From Sequoia sempervirens (lineage: Eukaryota > Streptophyta > Pinopsida > Cupressales > Cupressaceae), in NCBI GenBank assembly GCA_007258455.2, contig VDFB02254854.1:1-64000 (forward strand): DNA of 64,000 bases, read 5' to 3'. Below, one piece after another: positions 9,989 through 21,700 of the stretch; the first letter of the stretch is position 1; each line of letters opens with the position of its first letter. A model generated the notes under the pieces. That model had not been told where the DNA came from. It saw only the letters and a list, made by a program, of their open reading frames with translations, and did not search any database. The position numbers and the translations under genes were made by a program.

Positions 9989-12108
9989 TTACTCTGACAA
10001 TAAGTGAGGACTTGGCCTCCCCACTTGTCCTTTATCCTCTGTACATCTGAAAACCTGACTCACAAGCACAATGAAGACTGCATAAATATTGTTGATCATA
10101 AACATAACTTTATCACTTCCATAAGCATCCACATCAAATGTCGTAGCCACTAACCAACAAAAATTGACTAGCATCAAGCTGAACATCAATGCAGAAATGA
10201 AAGAAAACAAGTCAACAACATATCGATCCTTTACAACAGGAACATTTTTACCCAAGGATCCATCAATGCTTTCAAGCATCTTTTTCTCATGCTGTACTGC
10301 AAGTGCATCCTGCAACATCTGACCCTGGTTAGCTACTCCAAGTTCATGTTTAGAACCACCTGTACTGACAGACATAAGAGTTAACTCTTTACTTGCATTA
10401 ACTACCCTCTTTAACTGCCCTGTGTTTGCAAAAGATTGATTAGTCTTAATCTTGCGAGAATGTACTATGTACTGAATACCATCCTTAAACAAATGATAAT
10501 GATTTTGTTGCCTGTAGAAGATTGCTTTTCTGTCATATAAGTAAGGGCTTCCAAGCACTATCCCACAGATATCCAGTGGAACTACATCAAACAGTACTTC
10601 ATCCACAAATTTACTAGTAATTGTGAACCTTAAGGTGCATTGTTTTGTTACTTGCAACTTATCATTTTCACAAATCCAACCTAGTGGATAAGGTTTCTTA
10701 TGTGGTGTAGTTCTTAATCCCAAGTTCTTTACAACACTTTCAGAAATCAGATTAACTTGTGAACCACTATCTATGAGTGCATCAATTTTACTGTTCTTAG
10801 CAACAACCCTTAAGTGGAAAAGTTCATTCCTTTTTGCATCTTCAGAGAAATCATTAACTGTGGAAGAAGAAGCACAACTTGCAACAGAAACACCAGAAAT
10901 AGAGGCTTTACCTTTTAGACCCATCGCTGTTATCTTAGTCTCATCATCTGAATCTGAACCAAGATCCATAACAACATTCATGGATTTATCCTTACCTTTC
11001 TGTTTCTGGTTACGTCTTTGAGCCCACTTAGGCCTCAATTTGGGATGTAACTTCCAACAGTGATTTTCATCATGACCTTCCTTGTCACAATGAGTGCAAG
11101 AAAGTTTCTCATCCTTCTTAATTGTAGCTGCCTTCTTTCCTTTCCCTGTCTCAGCATTCTTAGAAGATTTCTTTACATCATTATCAATAAAAGATCCTTT
11201 ACCCCTTGACTCTAAGTGTGTAGCTTGAACAGACACTTCATCCAAGTTACAAGGGTTCAAAACCAAAATGGAATGCCTAAGATAGGAATGTAGACCTCCT
11301 ATGTACTTCAACAACGTGTCCTGGGTGTACAAAGGAACATTCAAAGCAATAGCCCTTTTCCTGAACTCATGGGTGTATTCTTGGACAGTTTGACCTTTCC
11401 CTTGCCTAAACATTTGCCAGTCCATCATTAACTGCTGCATATGTCCTAAGGGATAAAACTGCTTCTTAAGTGCATTAATAAATTCTGCCCAAGTTAAACC
11501 GACTCTACCATGTTGTGAAACTTCTGCCTTAGACCTACTCTCCCACCAGGTTAAGGCTGTACCTCCTAAACGAAGAGTAGCTAATTGGATCCTATCAACA
11601 TCATCAATAGGTTCTGGACTCTACAGTAGACCTCTATTTGTTGTATCCAATCATCCAATTTTTCAGCATTAAGTTCTCCACAATATTTAGGTAAATCAAA
11701 TTTTACATCCAGTTTTATTTTAGGTTTATACCCACTCTTGAAAGGATTAGAAGAAATAGAATGAGGAGAAGATGGAGAAGAAGGAGAAGGAGAAGAGGGA
11801 GGAGAAGAAGAAAAGGGATGATCTGGTTGCTTGCCACCATCTTCATGTTGTTTCCCTTTCATGTCTTTGCGATCTTCTTGCTTCGACGAACCTTCTTCAC
11901 GTGCCTTCCGTTCTTGTCTCTCCTGAAAAAGTATATCCACCTTAGCCTTCATCTCGAGGAATGCTCTTCGAAATTCCTGCTCACTAATCTCTTCAGGAAC
12001 CTCCATTCCAGAAATTGACATCTTCAGAAATGATCTACGCTTCCCGATCTCAGGATCAAAGTCTTCGAGCTTGCCTTCACCCTTCTGAATCCTAGATCTC
12101 GTTAGCAT
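9989..12108 (-). CDS. Gag-protease polyprotein with C-terminal hydrophobic segments, one frameshift
   Basis: Translation starts at the ATG at 12108, 38 bases inside the primer site. The N-terminal part (12108 to about 11620) has a charged region, a Ser/Pro-rich linker (PSSPSPSSPSSP) and the start of a capsid domain. A single frame change near 11615-11625 separates it from the second part, which then runs open to 9989. That part continues the capsid (LRLGGTALTWWE), then a zinc knuckle CTHCDKEGHDENHC (C-X2-C-X4-H-X4-C), a retropepsin with active site ALIDSGSQVNLIS and the partner segment GIVLGSPYL. After a linker like the protease-RT spacer of Ty3 elements, the protein ends with two hydrophobic stretches (about 10225-10140 and 10110-10050), not with RT. 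Gag packages element RNA and the protease matures it. The frameshift probably inactivates this copy. Total length would be about 700 residues. Membrane association is inferred from hydrophobicity only. Confidence 0.85.
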
Positions 12109-12145
12109 TCAAAAAGAAAAACTACTGCAATACTAGTCAAACTGT

Positions 12146-12157
12146 GCTCTGATACCA
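12146..12157 (-). other. Primer binding site, tRNA-iMet type
   Basis: The minus strand reads TGGTATCAGAGC three bases inside the 5' LTR boundary at 12161. This is the standard complement of the initiator-Met tRNA 3' end, used by most plant LTR elements to prime first-strand synthesis. It fixes the element's orientation as minus. Confidence 0.95.
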
Positions 12158-12941
12158 ACTTGATCTGTGTAGGATCTAGACTAGATTGCAGTATTGAAAT
12201 GTTTAACTTTTACAATTCTTTTACAATGATTATTTCAAGTTAATTAGATCGAAATTAACTTAAGGAAATAACAGAATGAAAAGAATTAACAAGGTGATTA
12301 TAACATAAATGAAGGAAATGAGAAACAGAAAGAGAGAGAAGAAGAGAAGTGCAAACAACGCTTGATAACGGAGTTCGTCACAGAATGTGACTACGTCTCC
12401 GGGTCCACTCCAACAGAGAGACGATCCGATTAACTCCAAAATCGATTACAATGATGCACCAAGACCATCAGTTCGGCAGCATAACAGGGCTCCGACATTC
12501 AACAATGGCTCAGCAAATCTCCAACACCTCTCTTTCGATTATCTCCACAGCATCAGGACTTCATCACCTGTAAAAAACTTCACTACAACTCTCCCCTCAA
12601 GCCTCCTTTAAATACATAGAATTTTCTCAATTTGGTTACTAACCAATTGATTCACAAGATATTCCTTATCTCTCCAAAATTACATAAAAATCATTAAAAA
12701 ATCTCATAATCCCCCCATTTTACATAATAGATATTTGAAAATCTTTATCAAAAAATCACACTATTAATTCTAGCCCTTCAATCTTCTTATTTCCGGGCTT
12801 TGGAGGTTTTGGAGGTTTGATTAAATCCTTTAAAAAGGATTATAGTTTGTTTCAAATTTCAAATTTGGGGAGTTTGTTTATTTAAAAAGCAATCGGTTTT
12901 GATCCTTTGTTAAATAAAACCGACGCCAATAACGTTTTAAA

Positions 12942-13153
12942 GCCCGCAAATAGCTCATTGGTGGCTATACGTTTTAGTAGGCCGGCGGTCGGGGGTTCAA
13001 CCCCGGCCGCTGGCTTTTAATAGCCACATTCCAATCTTAAAATATCAAAACAAATCCCGCATCATATATAGTTAAAAGCGGACGCTGTGGAGCAATGGTC
13101 CGGCGGTGGTTACGGGTGATGGGTGGTCGTTGGTTCGAAACCACCCAACAACA
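12942..13153 (+). other. Tandem tRNA-like modules in the 5' LTR
   Basis: Second copy of the two modules seen in the other LTR. TAGCTCATTGGTGG at 12951 with GGTTCAACCCC at 12994 forms module 1. TGTGGAGCAATGGT at about 13088 with GGTTCGAAACC at 13132 forms module 2. The sequence is essentially unchanged between the two LTRs across both modules. Confidence 0.6.
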
Positions 13154-13180
13154 TTTTGTTAAGAAAAAAACAAACTCTGT

Positions 13181-13692
13181 TTAATTGGCCGATGGAGACA
13201 GGAGAACGATGCGGTCGTTGCCACGTGCCGCACCAGGAGGGTGCGATGTGGCAGGTTCAGATTGGCTCAGGCAGATGACGTGGCCGCCGACAGATTGACT
13301 GTGCATGCTGACTGGAATCCGACGTAGAAGGAACCGACGGGCCACGTGTTGCACACACAAACTGCCACGTGGCGTGATCCAATTCGCCGACAGAGATGAC
13401 ATGTCTGCCAAATAGCCGATGACATGGAACCACTCAAATGGACTGATGCCACGTGTCAGAGAACCATTCGCTGACGTGTATGACGTGTTGCTGACTGTCG
13501 CTGAGTTGTCTGCCACGTGTGATGCCACGTCATCCGTACGGATGCCACGTGTCATCACATGATTGGTCCGTACAATCTGCATCAATTGCCACGTGTCGAG
13601 CCGGAATTCGCCCATGTGTGTCCGTACAGTACGGACTGCCACGTCAGAATGATGACGTCATCATCAGTACCCTCTAAGTTGACTGAGGTTTG
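13181..13692. promoter_or_regulatory. ACGT-motif cluster in U3 of the 5' LTR
   Basis: Same array of GCCACGTGTC, TGACGTGT and TGACGTCA words as in the 3' LTR, here upstream of the element's own promoter. Several inter-LTR differences fall in or beside these CpG-containing words (for example GCGACGTGG versus GCGATGTGG). That is expected if methylated cytosines in them have decayed. Confidence 0.6.
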
Positions 13693-14222
13693 ACCGCTAA
13701 TAACTCTCGCGTCCGATGTCGGATTTCGACGAAACGAGTTGCGTTGGAAAGCTTGCGACGAGATCTTTCCGATGATGCCGACTTTGACAACTTTTGACGA
13801 CATCATTTTTTTCGCTTCCTGGATGCCCCTGATTCCAGTTTGACCAAAGGTTTGACTGGCCATAACTCGTGCAAACGGACTCCTTTTTGCTCCGTTCGAG
13901 TTGCGTTGGAACCAGAACACTGATCTCTTTCTGATGGTGCAGATTTTGGAGAAAAACGAGACACTTCAATTTTCACTGAAAAATGTCCACCGGATCATCA
14001 AGGTTCTCACTTCCTTATACTATCAACATTCTCATTTCACACTTTCACTTACATTACTTGCATTTATCGCAACTTTATTGATTCCTAGACATGGATAGGA
14101 TAGGACCACACACTTTCTATAAACATTTCTTCATCTTGATGTACATGGAGGTTGAAAAACCAAAGAATGCTCCTAATCAATTGTAGCAAGATCCTTTGTA
14201 GTCTAAAACTTTATTTCCTTTT

Positions 14223-15292
14223 GGGTGATCCCACAATACTGGTTTACAATTTTTGGGAAAACTAGACATTGAACTAAATTTTTTAACTAAATTTTCACTT
14301 TTGGGTACCTATAGCTGCTAAACCATGAGGAATTTGAAGATGATGTAAGAGGAATTTGAAGATGATGTAAACTAGTGATTTATGAAATTTTATCTGTAGG
14401 TTCTAAATATTTTTATTTTATTTTTAATCAAATTTCATTTCTTTTTCTATCTCCTTCAAAAACTAATTTTTATTAGTCAACATCATTTTTAAGGAGTGAT
14501 GTTCACCATAAACAACATAACTTTTTTTCTATGAAGGATTAAATTCTAATTTTTTGAATTTAGCTTTGTGACTATGATATCTAACAAGTCCATTTGGTTT
14601 CATAGTGTTTTATTGAATATTTTTTCTTAATCAAGTTTTGAAGTCAAACCAATTACAATTCAAACATAGGCGGATCGTAAACAACATAATTTTTTTTGTA
14701 TGTATCAAAATTCAAATTCTTTTTACTAGATCAATGACATCAATACCTAGCTCGAACATATTTTTCAAAAAAAAAATTGATAATATACTATTTTTCTACA
14801 TGTGCAAAACAAAGAGCTTGATTTTCGGTGAAAACCTATGTTTAATTAAACAAAAAAAAATACATAATAAAATCAAAATATATTAAAATTATATTAAATA
14901 GATAGCTTGTTCCAAGGACTACCATCATCCAATTGGGTCTGCGAAGTTTCCTCCATTTTCATCCTTAACCCAAGCTTTGAAAGGTATTTTTTTTGCAAAA
15001 ATTTGGTGCAAGAAGGGGAGAAGGGCAAAAAAGGGGGGTTCGCTCGAACCCCCCTTCGAGTGAACCCCCCTTTTTTCAAAATTTCTCTTTGTTTCCATTC
15101 TGGAAAACATGCAAAATGAGGGTCCCATCACTAAATAGGGTTCGCTCGAAGGGGGGTTCGAGCGAACCCCTTTTGGGTTAGAGTGAACCCCCCCTTCATG
15201 CGAACCACCCAATCTTGAAATTTTCTTCATGGAGGCATTTTTGCAATTTTCCTTCCTCAACGGAATTGTAAACCAATTTTGTGGGATCACCC
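14223..15292. mobile_element. Unclassified terminal-inverted-repeat DNA element, copy A
   Basis: The ends are GGGTGATCCCACAA on the left and its reverse complement on the right. Imperfect pairing continues to about 29 bases (GGTTTACAATT shared). The flanks carry TTTT on both sides (14219-14222 and 15293-15296), a possible 4-bp target duplication. Copy B (16280-23621) matches this element along its whole length in the opposite orientation, confirming the boundaries. There is no transposase: the interior is AT-rich except for a block of GGTTCGAGCGAACC-type inverted words. It looks like a non-autonomous (MITE-like) family of about 1 kb. The 4-bp duplication and ends do not match a superfamily I can name. 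Confidence 0.75.
15030..15210. repeat. Block of short inverted GGTTCGCTCGAACC-type words
   Basis: Within copy A, the words GGGGGGTTCGCTCGAACCCCCC, GGGTTCGCTCGAAGGGGGG and GGTTCGAGCGAACCCC alternate with spacers of 20-80 bases. Most are near-palindromes around TTCGAGCGAA, flanked by G or C runs. The matching part of copy B (about 16405-16450) has related TTTGATCAAA words flanked by GGG/CCC, so the block evolves fast in the family. It can fold but is not a CRISPR, because there are no equal repeats or spacers. Confidence 0.65.
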
Positions 15293-15296
15293 TTTT

Positions 15297-16275
15297 AGCT
15301 TGCAAATTATTCTTAGGAGATATTTTGACAAAACTAGGTTTGCAATCTTCTTCTTTTCTCTTTGTCATTTTATTTATTTTTAATATTAGTTTGGATTAGT
15401 TTATTCTTCACATTTATCATCTCTAAAAGCTACATATTTTTTTTTCATCTATGTGTATCTTAAATCTAGTTCTAGGAACTAAAATAAGATTTTTGGGAAG
15501 TTCATTCATAAAAATTGTATAAATGATAGCATGTTGTACAAATATTCATGTGTTGCACAAGAATCTATACCAAAGAACCTCAACTTTCTATCACAAGTTC
15601 CTCTCTATACACTCTTTCTTGTTTGGTGCTATTTTTTTGTAATTTTATTTCTAGCAACACTAAACAATAGTTCTTTCATTTCAAATTTTACTTTAACTAG
15701 TTTCACTTTCATAGTTTTCAAGCATTTTTTAAGGTTAGTCAAACTTTTTCTCTTAAAATAGTAGGAAATAGTTAAGAATTTTTCATTTCAAAATATAAGC
15801 TAGCCTAAGAGGTAATACTAGAAATATTGTCTAATTTAGAGAGTTTATATACTAAGTTAGGTTGCATTTTTTTTCTATTACAATATTTCTTTTAAAATAA
15901 GAATTATTTGCAATCTTAGATTATTGACTATATAATCAATTTTGATATGTCATTCAAACTAACTAAATATATTTTCCACTTAGGTAAACAACATCACAAG
16001 AAGTGCAAACTTGAAGAAGCATAATCAACACAAATAGTTCATTATTTTAAAAAATAGAACATCAACAATTTTTATGAAAAAGCTCATTATAAATTATTGA
16101 ACTATTTTGTTGCAAAGGTGAAAATTTATTTTGGATCCATAATTGTAGGCATTTCTACATATTGTAGATGCACATTTATGAAGTGTATATTTCGAATTGA
16201 CTTGTATAAAACAAACTTGACTTGAAATATCCAAGCCTAGTTCATTGTTCACTACATTGCTTGTGCTATCAAAAT
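15297..16275. other. AT-rich spacer between the two DNA elements, nothing recognised
   Basis: Short ORFs (for example 15531-15761) are compositional and carry no motif. No repeat ends, promoter or RNA structure stands out. Confidence 0.4.
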
Positions 16276-16825
16276 TCATGGGTGATCCCACAAAGCTAGT
16301 TTACAATTTATGGGAGATTCTGATTTTTGTTGAAGTCACATATTTTTAGAAAATATAATGATTTAAGCCTTAAGAAGTTCCATTTAAAGCATTCCAATTG
16401 AAGAGGGTTTGATCAAACTACCTTAGATCAAACCCCCTTGGATAGAACCCGACTAGTTTTAAACCATACCTATAACGGAGTCTCCTTTAAACCTATCAAA
16501 ATCATGTTAAAAAACCACTTTTGATTTACCTTTTGGGGGATCAAATGAATTCATTTAAAATTTATTTTTTGTAAGTATGTAGTCCTTATTATAAGCTTTC
16601 TAGAAAGTATAATTTAAAATAAATTTAATTTAATTATTATATTTATTTTTTATTTCTTGTGAATGTAGGTTTTTCACCGAAAATCAAACTCTCTATTTTG
16701 CACATGTGAAAAAATAGAAGATTATTAAAAAAAATTAAAAAATATGAGTGCACCAGATATTGAAGTCCTTGATCCAAAAAAAAAAAAGAATTTCAATACA
16801 TACAAAAAAAGTTGTGTTATACGGT

Positions 16826-17389
16826 TTTTTTAAAATCGGATGGCTTGGGTCTGCGTTTTCGTGAGCCGAGCTAGGGCATCTGAGCCCTAGCTCGTGTCAG
16901 TTTTTTTGCTTGCTCTGCACTGTCTAGGGGGATTCTTCTTGTGTGTTCAGGGCTTCGGTTTCTTCTTCGCCTGTGTTGTGTCCTGGGGCGCGTGGTGTGC
17001 TTCTGGCACATTCCTACTTTTTGCGGGAATTCCTTTGTGTCTGGTGCGAGGAAACCACCTTGGTGGTTGGTCTGTTGCACTCTAAGTGCATGGTGGTGGC
17101 GCTTAGAGGGGGTGTGGGTGTGTTTTTGGTGCGTAGGGTGTGTGAAGGTTGTTTTCTCCTTCTGCGGTGCTTGCCTCTTCTTTCTACTGCGCGGGTGGAG
17201 AGGGTTTGTGGCACAGGTGTGGGTGAGGTGCAAAGAGGAAGGGAGTGGGGAGGCCCCCCCACCCAATTTTGTTCGGGGATTATCTTTTTTGTCTTGGGAG
17301 TGATGGCCTTCTCGAAGGGTGAGACGTCAGTGGGGTGCCCTAGCTTGGATTTTTGAGTAGCGTTAGGCTCAAAATTTTCAAGTCAAGGG
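16826..17389 (+). promoter_or_regulatory. 5' UTR / internal promoter region of the LINE
   Basis: This GC-richer leader precedes ORF1. It includes GAGCTAGGGC / GCCCTAGCTC (about 16868-16893), an inverted pair able to form a hairpin near the 5' end. L1 elements carry an internal promoter in this region (established). Open frames here (16941-17356 and the opposite strand) have no L1 motif and are read as composition-driven. Confidence 0.5.
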
Positions 17390-18739
17390 ATGAAGACATT
17401 TGATAATAATTTGTTTGCTCTGAATACTGGGATTGCTGATACTGGGTTGTCTAATGGCGCGTGGATCACGAAGATTAACGACTGTCTTGAACTGTGCAAG
17501 GAGAGGCCAAAACTGGTTGTTCTGTCAGAAATGATTGCTGAGGATGTTGAATATTATTCAAATCACTCATTATATTGTAATTTTTTAGGGATGAGGGTTT
17601 CCTTGCAATTTTTGGAGTTTTGGGCCCGGAAGACATGGGAGCCGGAGGGGGAAATGGAGTTAATGTTGTTGGTGAACAATTATTTCATGGTTACTTTTAA
17701 TTGCATTGCAGATCGTAATAGGGTATTTGAGGGAGGCCCTTATTTTCATAATAAGGTACGGTTGTTCATCAAGCCTTGGCATGCAGGATTCAACCCCGCT
17801 GAGGAGCTTCCAAATCGTGTCCTAGTGTGGGTTCATTTACCTAGGTTCCCAGTGGAATGTTGTCGCGAGGATGTGCTACACTTGTTGGCCTCGGTGCTTG
17901 GAAAACTAGTTGGGACTTCATCGCAGACTTTGGGTAAAAAGGTAATGACTTTTGCTTGCATTTGTGTTGAAATTGATCTAAGTAGGCCTTTGTCTGATGC
18001 AATAGATATGTGTACGGGCTCTTATTCTTGGGTGTAGCATTTGGACTACAAAACTCTTCCTTTTCGTTGTTGGCTATGTCAATAATATGGCCATTTGCAG
18101 CGGAGATGTCCGAGGTATAAGCTTGTGGAGTCCCAAAATTCACAACCTCCTTGCAATCTTTTTGGGACGGATAAGGGGAAGAGCATTACTCTTGATGTCA
18201 TAGGTGCTACTAATGGTTTTGTTCTAGTCAAGGCCCGAAATCGGAATAGGGGTCAAAAGAGGCCTTTTCAAGAAAGGCAAGATGAAGGTACTTTTAACAG
18301 ATTTGAGCTTTTGGACGATCTCAGCCAATAGGAGGTGAACTCGGGTTTGATCAACCTGGATCAGGGGCTTGAGGGCTTAGCTCAGGAGGATATTGTTCTT
18401 GATTCTTCTATGGATCCACAAAGGGATGATTGTCTGCACATGGATGCTAATCAGCAGATGGTGGTTTCAGAGGTTCAAGCCCCCTCGGCAGTTGTTCCAA
18501 CAGTTGGTGAGGATTCTTCTCTTCCTGAGCAAAACACTGGTTTGGACTTGGCTAGGAAGACCAAGCCTCCCCCCAAATTGGGCATCTTGCAGAAGGATAT
18601 TAAGAAGGGTGGGGCAGAGAAATTTGCTAAACCTGGTAGAAAAAAGGATGTGGAAAAGATTAAACTGGCAGGCGAGAATTTGGTGGAGTCAGGGTCAGTA
18701 AAGACTCTGGATTCTATTTTTTCAAGTCCCTTAAAATGA
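17390..18739 (+). pseudogene. LINE ORF1: DUF4283 RNA-binding protein with zinc knuckle, three stops
   Basis: The frame starting at 17390 encodes the DUF4283 fold of plant L1 ORF1, with motifs such as GMRVSLQFLEFWARKTWEP and IKPWHAGFNP, then LVWVHLPRFPVE and the segment HLDYKTLPFRC. It leads into a zinc knuckle C-W-L-C-x5-G-H-x4-C at about 18070-18110. Stops interrupt it at about 18036 (where the family has Trp), 18084 (inside the knuckle) and 18330. The frame is otherwise continuous to the TGA at 18737-18739, which overlaps the ORF2 start. ORF1 protein coats LINE RNA and helps deliver it to the target. The 3' third is charged and low in motifs. The start at 17390 is the first in-frame ATG; a true upstream start cannot be excluded. 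Confidence 0.85.
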
Positions 18740-21700
18740 TTGTTCTTTCATGGAATGTACGGGGCTTGAACAGCGGCCCTAGACAAAAAGCGGTTCATGA
18801 TTTAATTAGAAGTCAAGGTCCTGATGTTTTTTTCTTGCAAGAGACTAAGTTATCTGTTGAGATTATGCAAGGTTTGGCACCTAAGTTGTGGAGGAGCGGG
18901 GAGTGCCAGTGCATTGGAGCTCATGGAGCTTCTGGGGGTTTAGCCTGCTTATGGAACCCACGAAGGATCCGACCTCTTTGGTGGATGTCTTCTAAATCCT
19001 CTATGTCTATGATTGCTACTAGTTTTGAGACAGGGGAAGTTATTCTTTTTTCTAATATATATGCTCCTACGGATTTTCGGGGTAAACAAGGTCTGTGGTC
19101 CCATATCAGGCTTATCCGTAGTATGACACCTTTTCATCCTTGGATTATGGCTAGAGATTTCAATGCTATTTGTGAGTTGGATGAGAAGCGGAGTGGTACT
19201 AGAAGGTTGGAGCCTTCTGCGTTGCTGCTTCGTGACAATATCAATAATTTGAATCTTGTTGATATCAAACCCAACAATGGTCAGTTCACCTGGAATAATC
19301 GTCGAGTTGGAGAATACTACATTGCAGAAAGATTGGATCGATTCCTGGTATCATGTTACTAGGTTGGAGGGATGTGGTCTTCTTGCTCTAAGATCTTGGA
19401 TTGGAGAGGATCAAACCACTAGCCTATTAAGTTTGCTACTGAGTCAACTTGTGTGCCTCGTATGCCCTCTTTTAGGTTCCAACTCATGTGGTTGCAGGAC
19501 CCATCTTTGAATGCTTATGTGGCTGACTGGTGGAAGAATGGTAGACCTGCTTATGGCATAGCAATGTACTCCTTTCCTAAGTTACTTCAGTATGTTAAAT
19601 ATCAGCTCAAGCGGTGGAATCATCAGTGCTTTGGGAATGTCTTCCATGCGAAGGTGATGGCTCAAGCAGATTTGGATGGGATCACAAGGAGGATAAGGGA
19701 GGATGGGGTGATGACTGAGCTGCTTCAGGATGAGGCTCGAGCTATGAAAGCACTTGAAGAATGGGAGTTGCGAGAGGAAATGTATTGGAAACAAAAGGCT
19801 AGAATTGAGTGGCTTCAGGAAGGGGATAAAAATATAGCTTTTTTCTTCAATTCGGTGAAAGCCAGGCAACATGGTAATTCTATCTCTGGTTTGGTGAATG
19901 ACAGGGGAGAACATCTATCCTCCCTCCCTAAAATCTCGAGGGAGGCGATGCAGTATTTTGAATCTCTTTTTAGGGAGGACTCGCAAGGGGGGTCTCCTGA
20001 GGAAGCGCAGTTCTTTCTTGTATCCCCTCTCTTATGTCTGGAGAATTGAATCAACAACTCATGAGAGATATCTCGCTTGAAGTGCTTGAAGGGATTATTT
20101 TCAATATGAAGAAAGGGAAGGCACCTGGTCTTGATGGCTTCCCGATTGAGTTTTTTCAAGATTTCTGGGATATTATCAAATTTGATCTCCTGGCAGTTGT
20201 TCAAGAATCTCAACAAAATAAGCAGATGCTAAGGGCTCTAAATGCTACCTTTCTTGCTCTTATCCCCAAGAGTGAGGGGGCAGATAGGTTAATCCAATTT
20301 TGGCCCATTTCTTTATGTAATGTAATCTATAAAATTATTTCTAAACTTATTGCTGACAGGTTGAAAAAGGGGCTTGAGGAGTTGATATCCGAGGAACAGA
20401 GTGGTTTTGTTGCTGGTAGGCAGATTCTTGATGGGATTGTTATTGCAATTGAGATCATCCTTTCTATGGCCAGCTCTAAGGAAAAGGCGATGTTTATCAA
20501 ATTAGACATGGAAAAGGCATATGATAGAGTCCGATGGTCCTTCCTTTGGCAAGTTCTGGGTGCTTTTGGTTTTGCAGCAGAATGGATTCAATGGGTTATG
20601 AGTTGTGTTACTTCAGTCTCTTTCTCTGTGCTTATCAACGGGAGTCACTCTGAGTTGTTTGGTGCTTTTAGGGGGCTTTGTCAAGGGGACCCTCTTTCCC
20701 CTTGTTTATTCTTTTTGCTGAAGGTTTGGGGTGATAGATCATACAGAATGTGGGGTCTAGTCTCATTCAAGGTTGGCGGTGGGGTGGCACCTTACCTCTG
20801 CAAACTCACCTACAATTTGTGGATGATACCGTTATGATGGGGATGGCTACAATGCGAGAGGCTGCTAATTTACGAAGAGTGTTGGATGTTTACTTGGTTG
20901 CCTCTGGTCAACAAATTAATGAAGGAAAGTCTTCCATTTTCTTCTTCAACACTCTGGGTCCCATTCAACAACGGATTTCCCAAACCTTGGGATTTCAGAC
21001 TGGGACTCTCCCATTGACTTATCTTGGTATCTCCATCTCGGTGAGTAGACTGCCTAGGGAGTCTTGGCAATCTATTTTGGATAAATTTCGGGTAAAAGTT
21101 AATCACTAGACTCATCGATGGTTGTCCTTTGCTGGCCGTGTCTAGTTGATTAAGTCAGTGGTGCAAGCTTTACCCATTTACAGATGCATGCTCCAAGTTG
21201 CCCCTATGGGCTTTCTTAAGGACCTTGATTCTGTGGTGAGAAAATTTTTATGGGCTGGTTGCTTGGAGTCTTCCAAATGGAGTCTAGTTAGATGGGAGGT
21301 GGTTTGTAGCCTGAGACAATATGGTGGCCTAGGTTTGAGGTAGTCAGCATTGACTGGGGAGGCTTTGGCTGCGAAACTATATTGGCGTTGGTGTAACGAA
21401 TAGGATAAGAGTTGGGCCAGGATTCTCTCTCAAAAGTATTTCCCGAGGATCCCTCAGCCTGATATTTCTAGGTACCCCCTTGTTGGGAAGGGCTCAGTGA
21501 TATGGGGTACCCTCAAAAAAGGGGCTTTGCTTATTAAGGAAGGATTATTTTGGATCTACAAGAAGGGGTCTGAGGTTCAGTTTTGTTATTATTCTTGGGA
21601 TGGTTTCCCTCCCATCATCTCTCAGTTTCCCATCTTGTTGAATCTTTGCCAGAGATTTCTAGAGGTTGGTTGGTCGCGGGTGAGTGACTTTAAGTCCTTT

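Larger units (their letters stand above)
12161..13997 (-). repeat. 5' LTR of the gag-pro element
   Basis: Partner of the 8118-9946 LTR, starting TGATCTGTGTAGG and ending CGGATCA. It drives transcription toward lower coordinates. Candidate TATA (TATTTAAAG, minus) lies at 12614-12606. It carries the same two tRNA-like modules (box A 12951, box B 12994; box A about 13088, box B 13132) and the same ACGT cluster (about 13181-13690). Because both LTRs are copied from one template at transposition, these features were already in the LTR before this insertion. Confidence 0.93.
8113..14002 (-). mobile_element. Complete non-autonomous LTR retrotransposon (gag-pro only) with target duplication
   Basis: Two nearly identical LTRs (8118-9946 and 12161-13997) flank a 2.2-kb interior. 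A 5-bp target duplication TCAAG sits at 8113-8117 and 13998-14002. LTR ends are TGATC...GATCA, a 5-bp inverted terminal motif. Orientation is minus: the tRNA-iMet primer site lies beside the right LTR and the polypurine tract beside the left one. The interior encodes Gag and a retropepsin, then hydrophobic segments, and has no reverse transcriptase, RNase H or integrase. It must rely on a related autonomous element (inference). The LTR pair differs by roughly ten substitutions and a handful of short indels by eye over 1.83 kb, so insertion is recent compared with its neighbours. Several differences are C/T or G/A in CpG context. Confidence 0.93.

Noticed and set aside
15030..15210. CRISPR-like array of GGTTCGAGCGAACC words
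   Set aside because: Repeats are unequal, spacers irregular, genome is plant-like and no Cas gene exists.
16871..17356. Overlapping ORFs in the LINE 5' UTR
   Set aside because: They have no L1 ORF1 motif, overlap in several frames and reflect G-rich composition.
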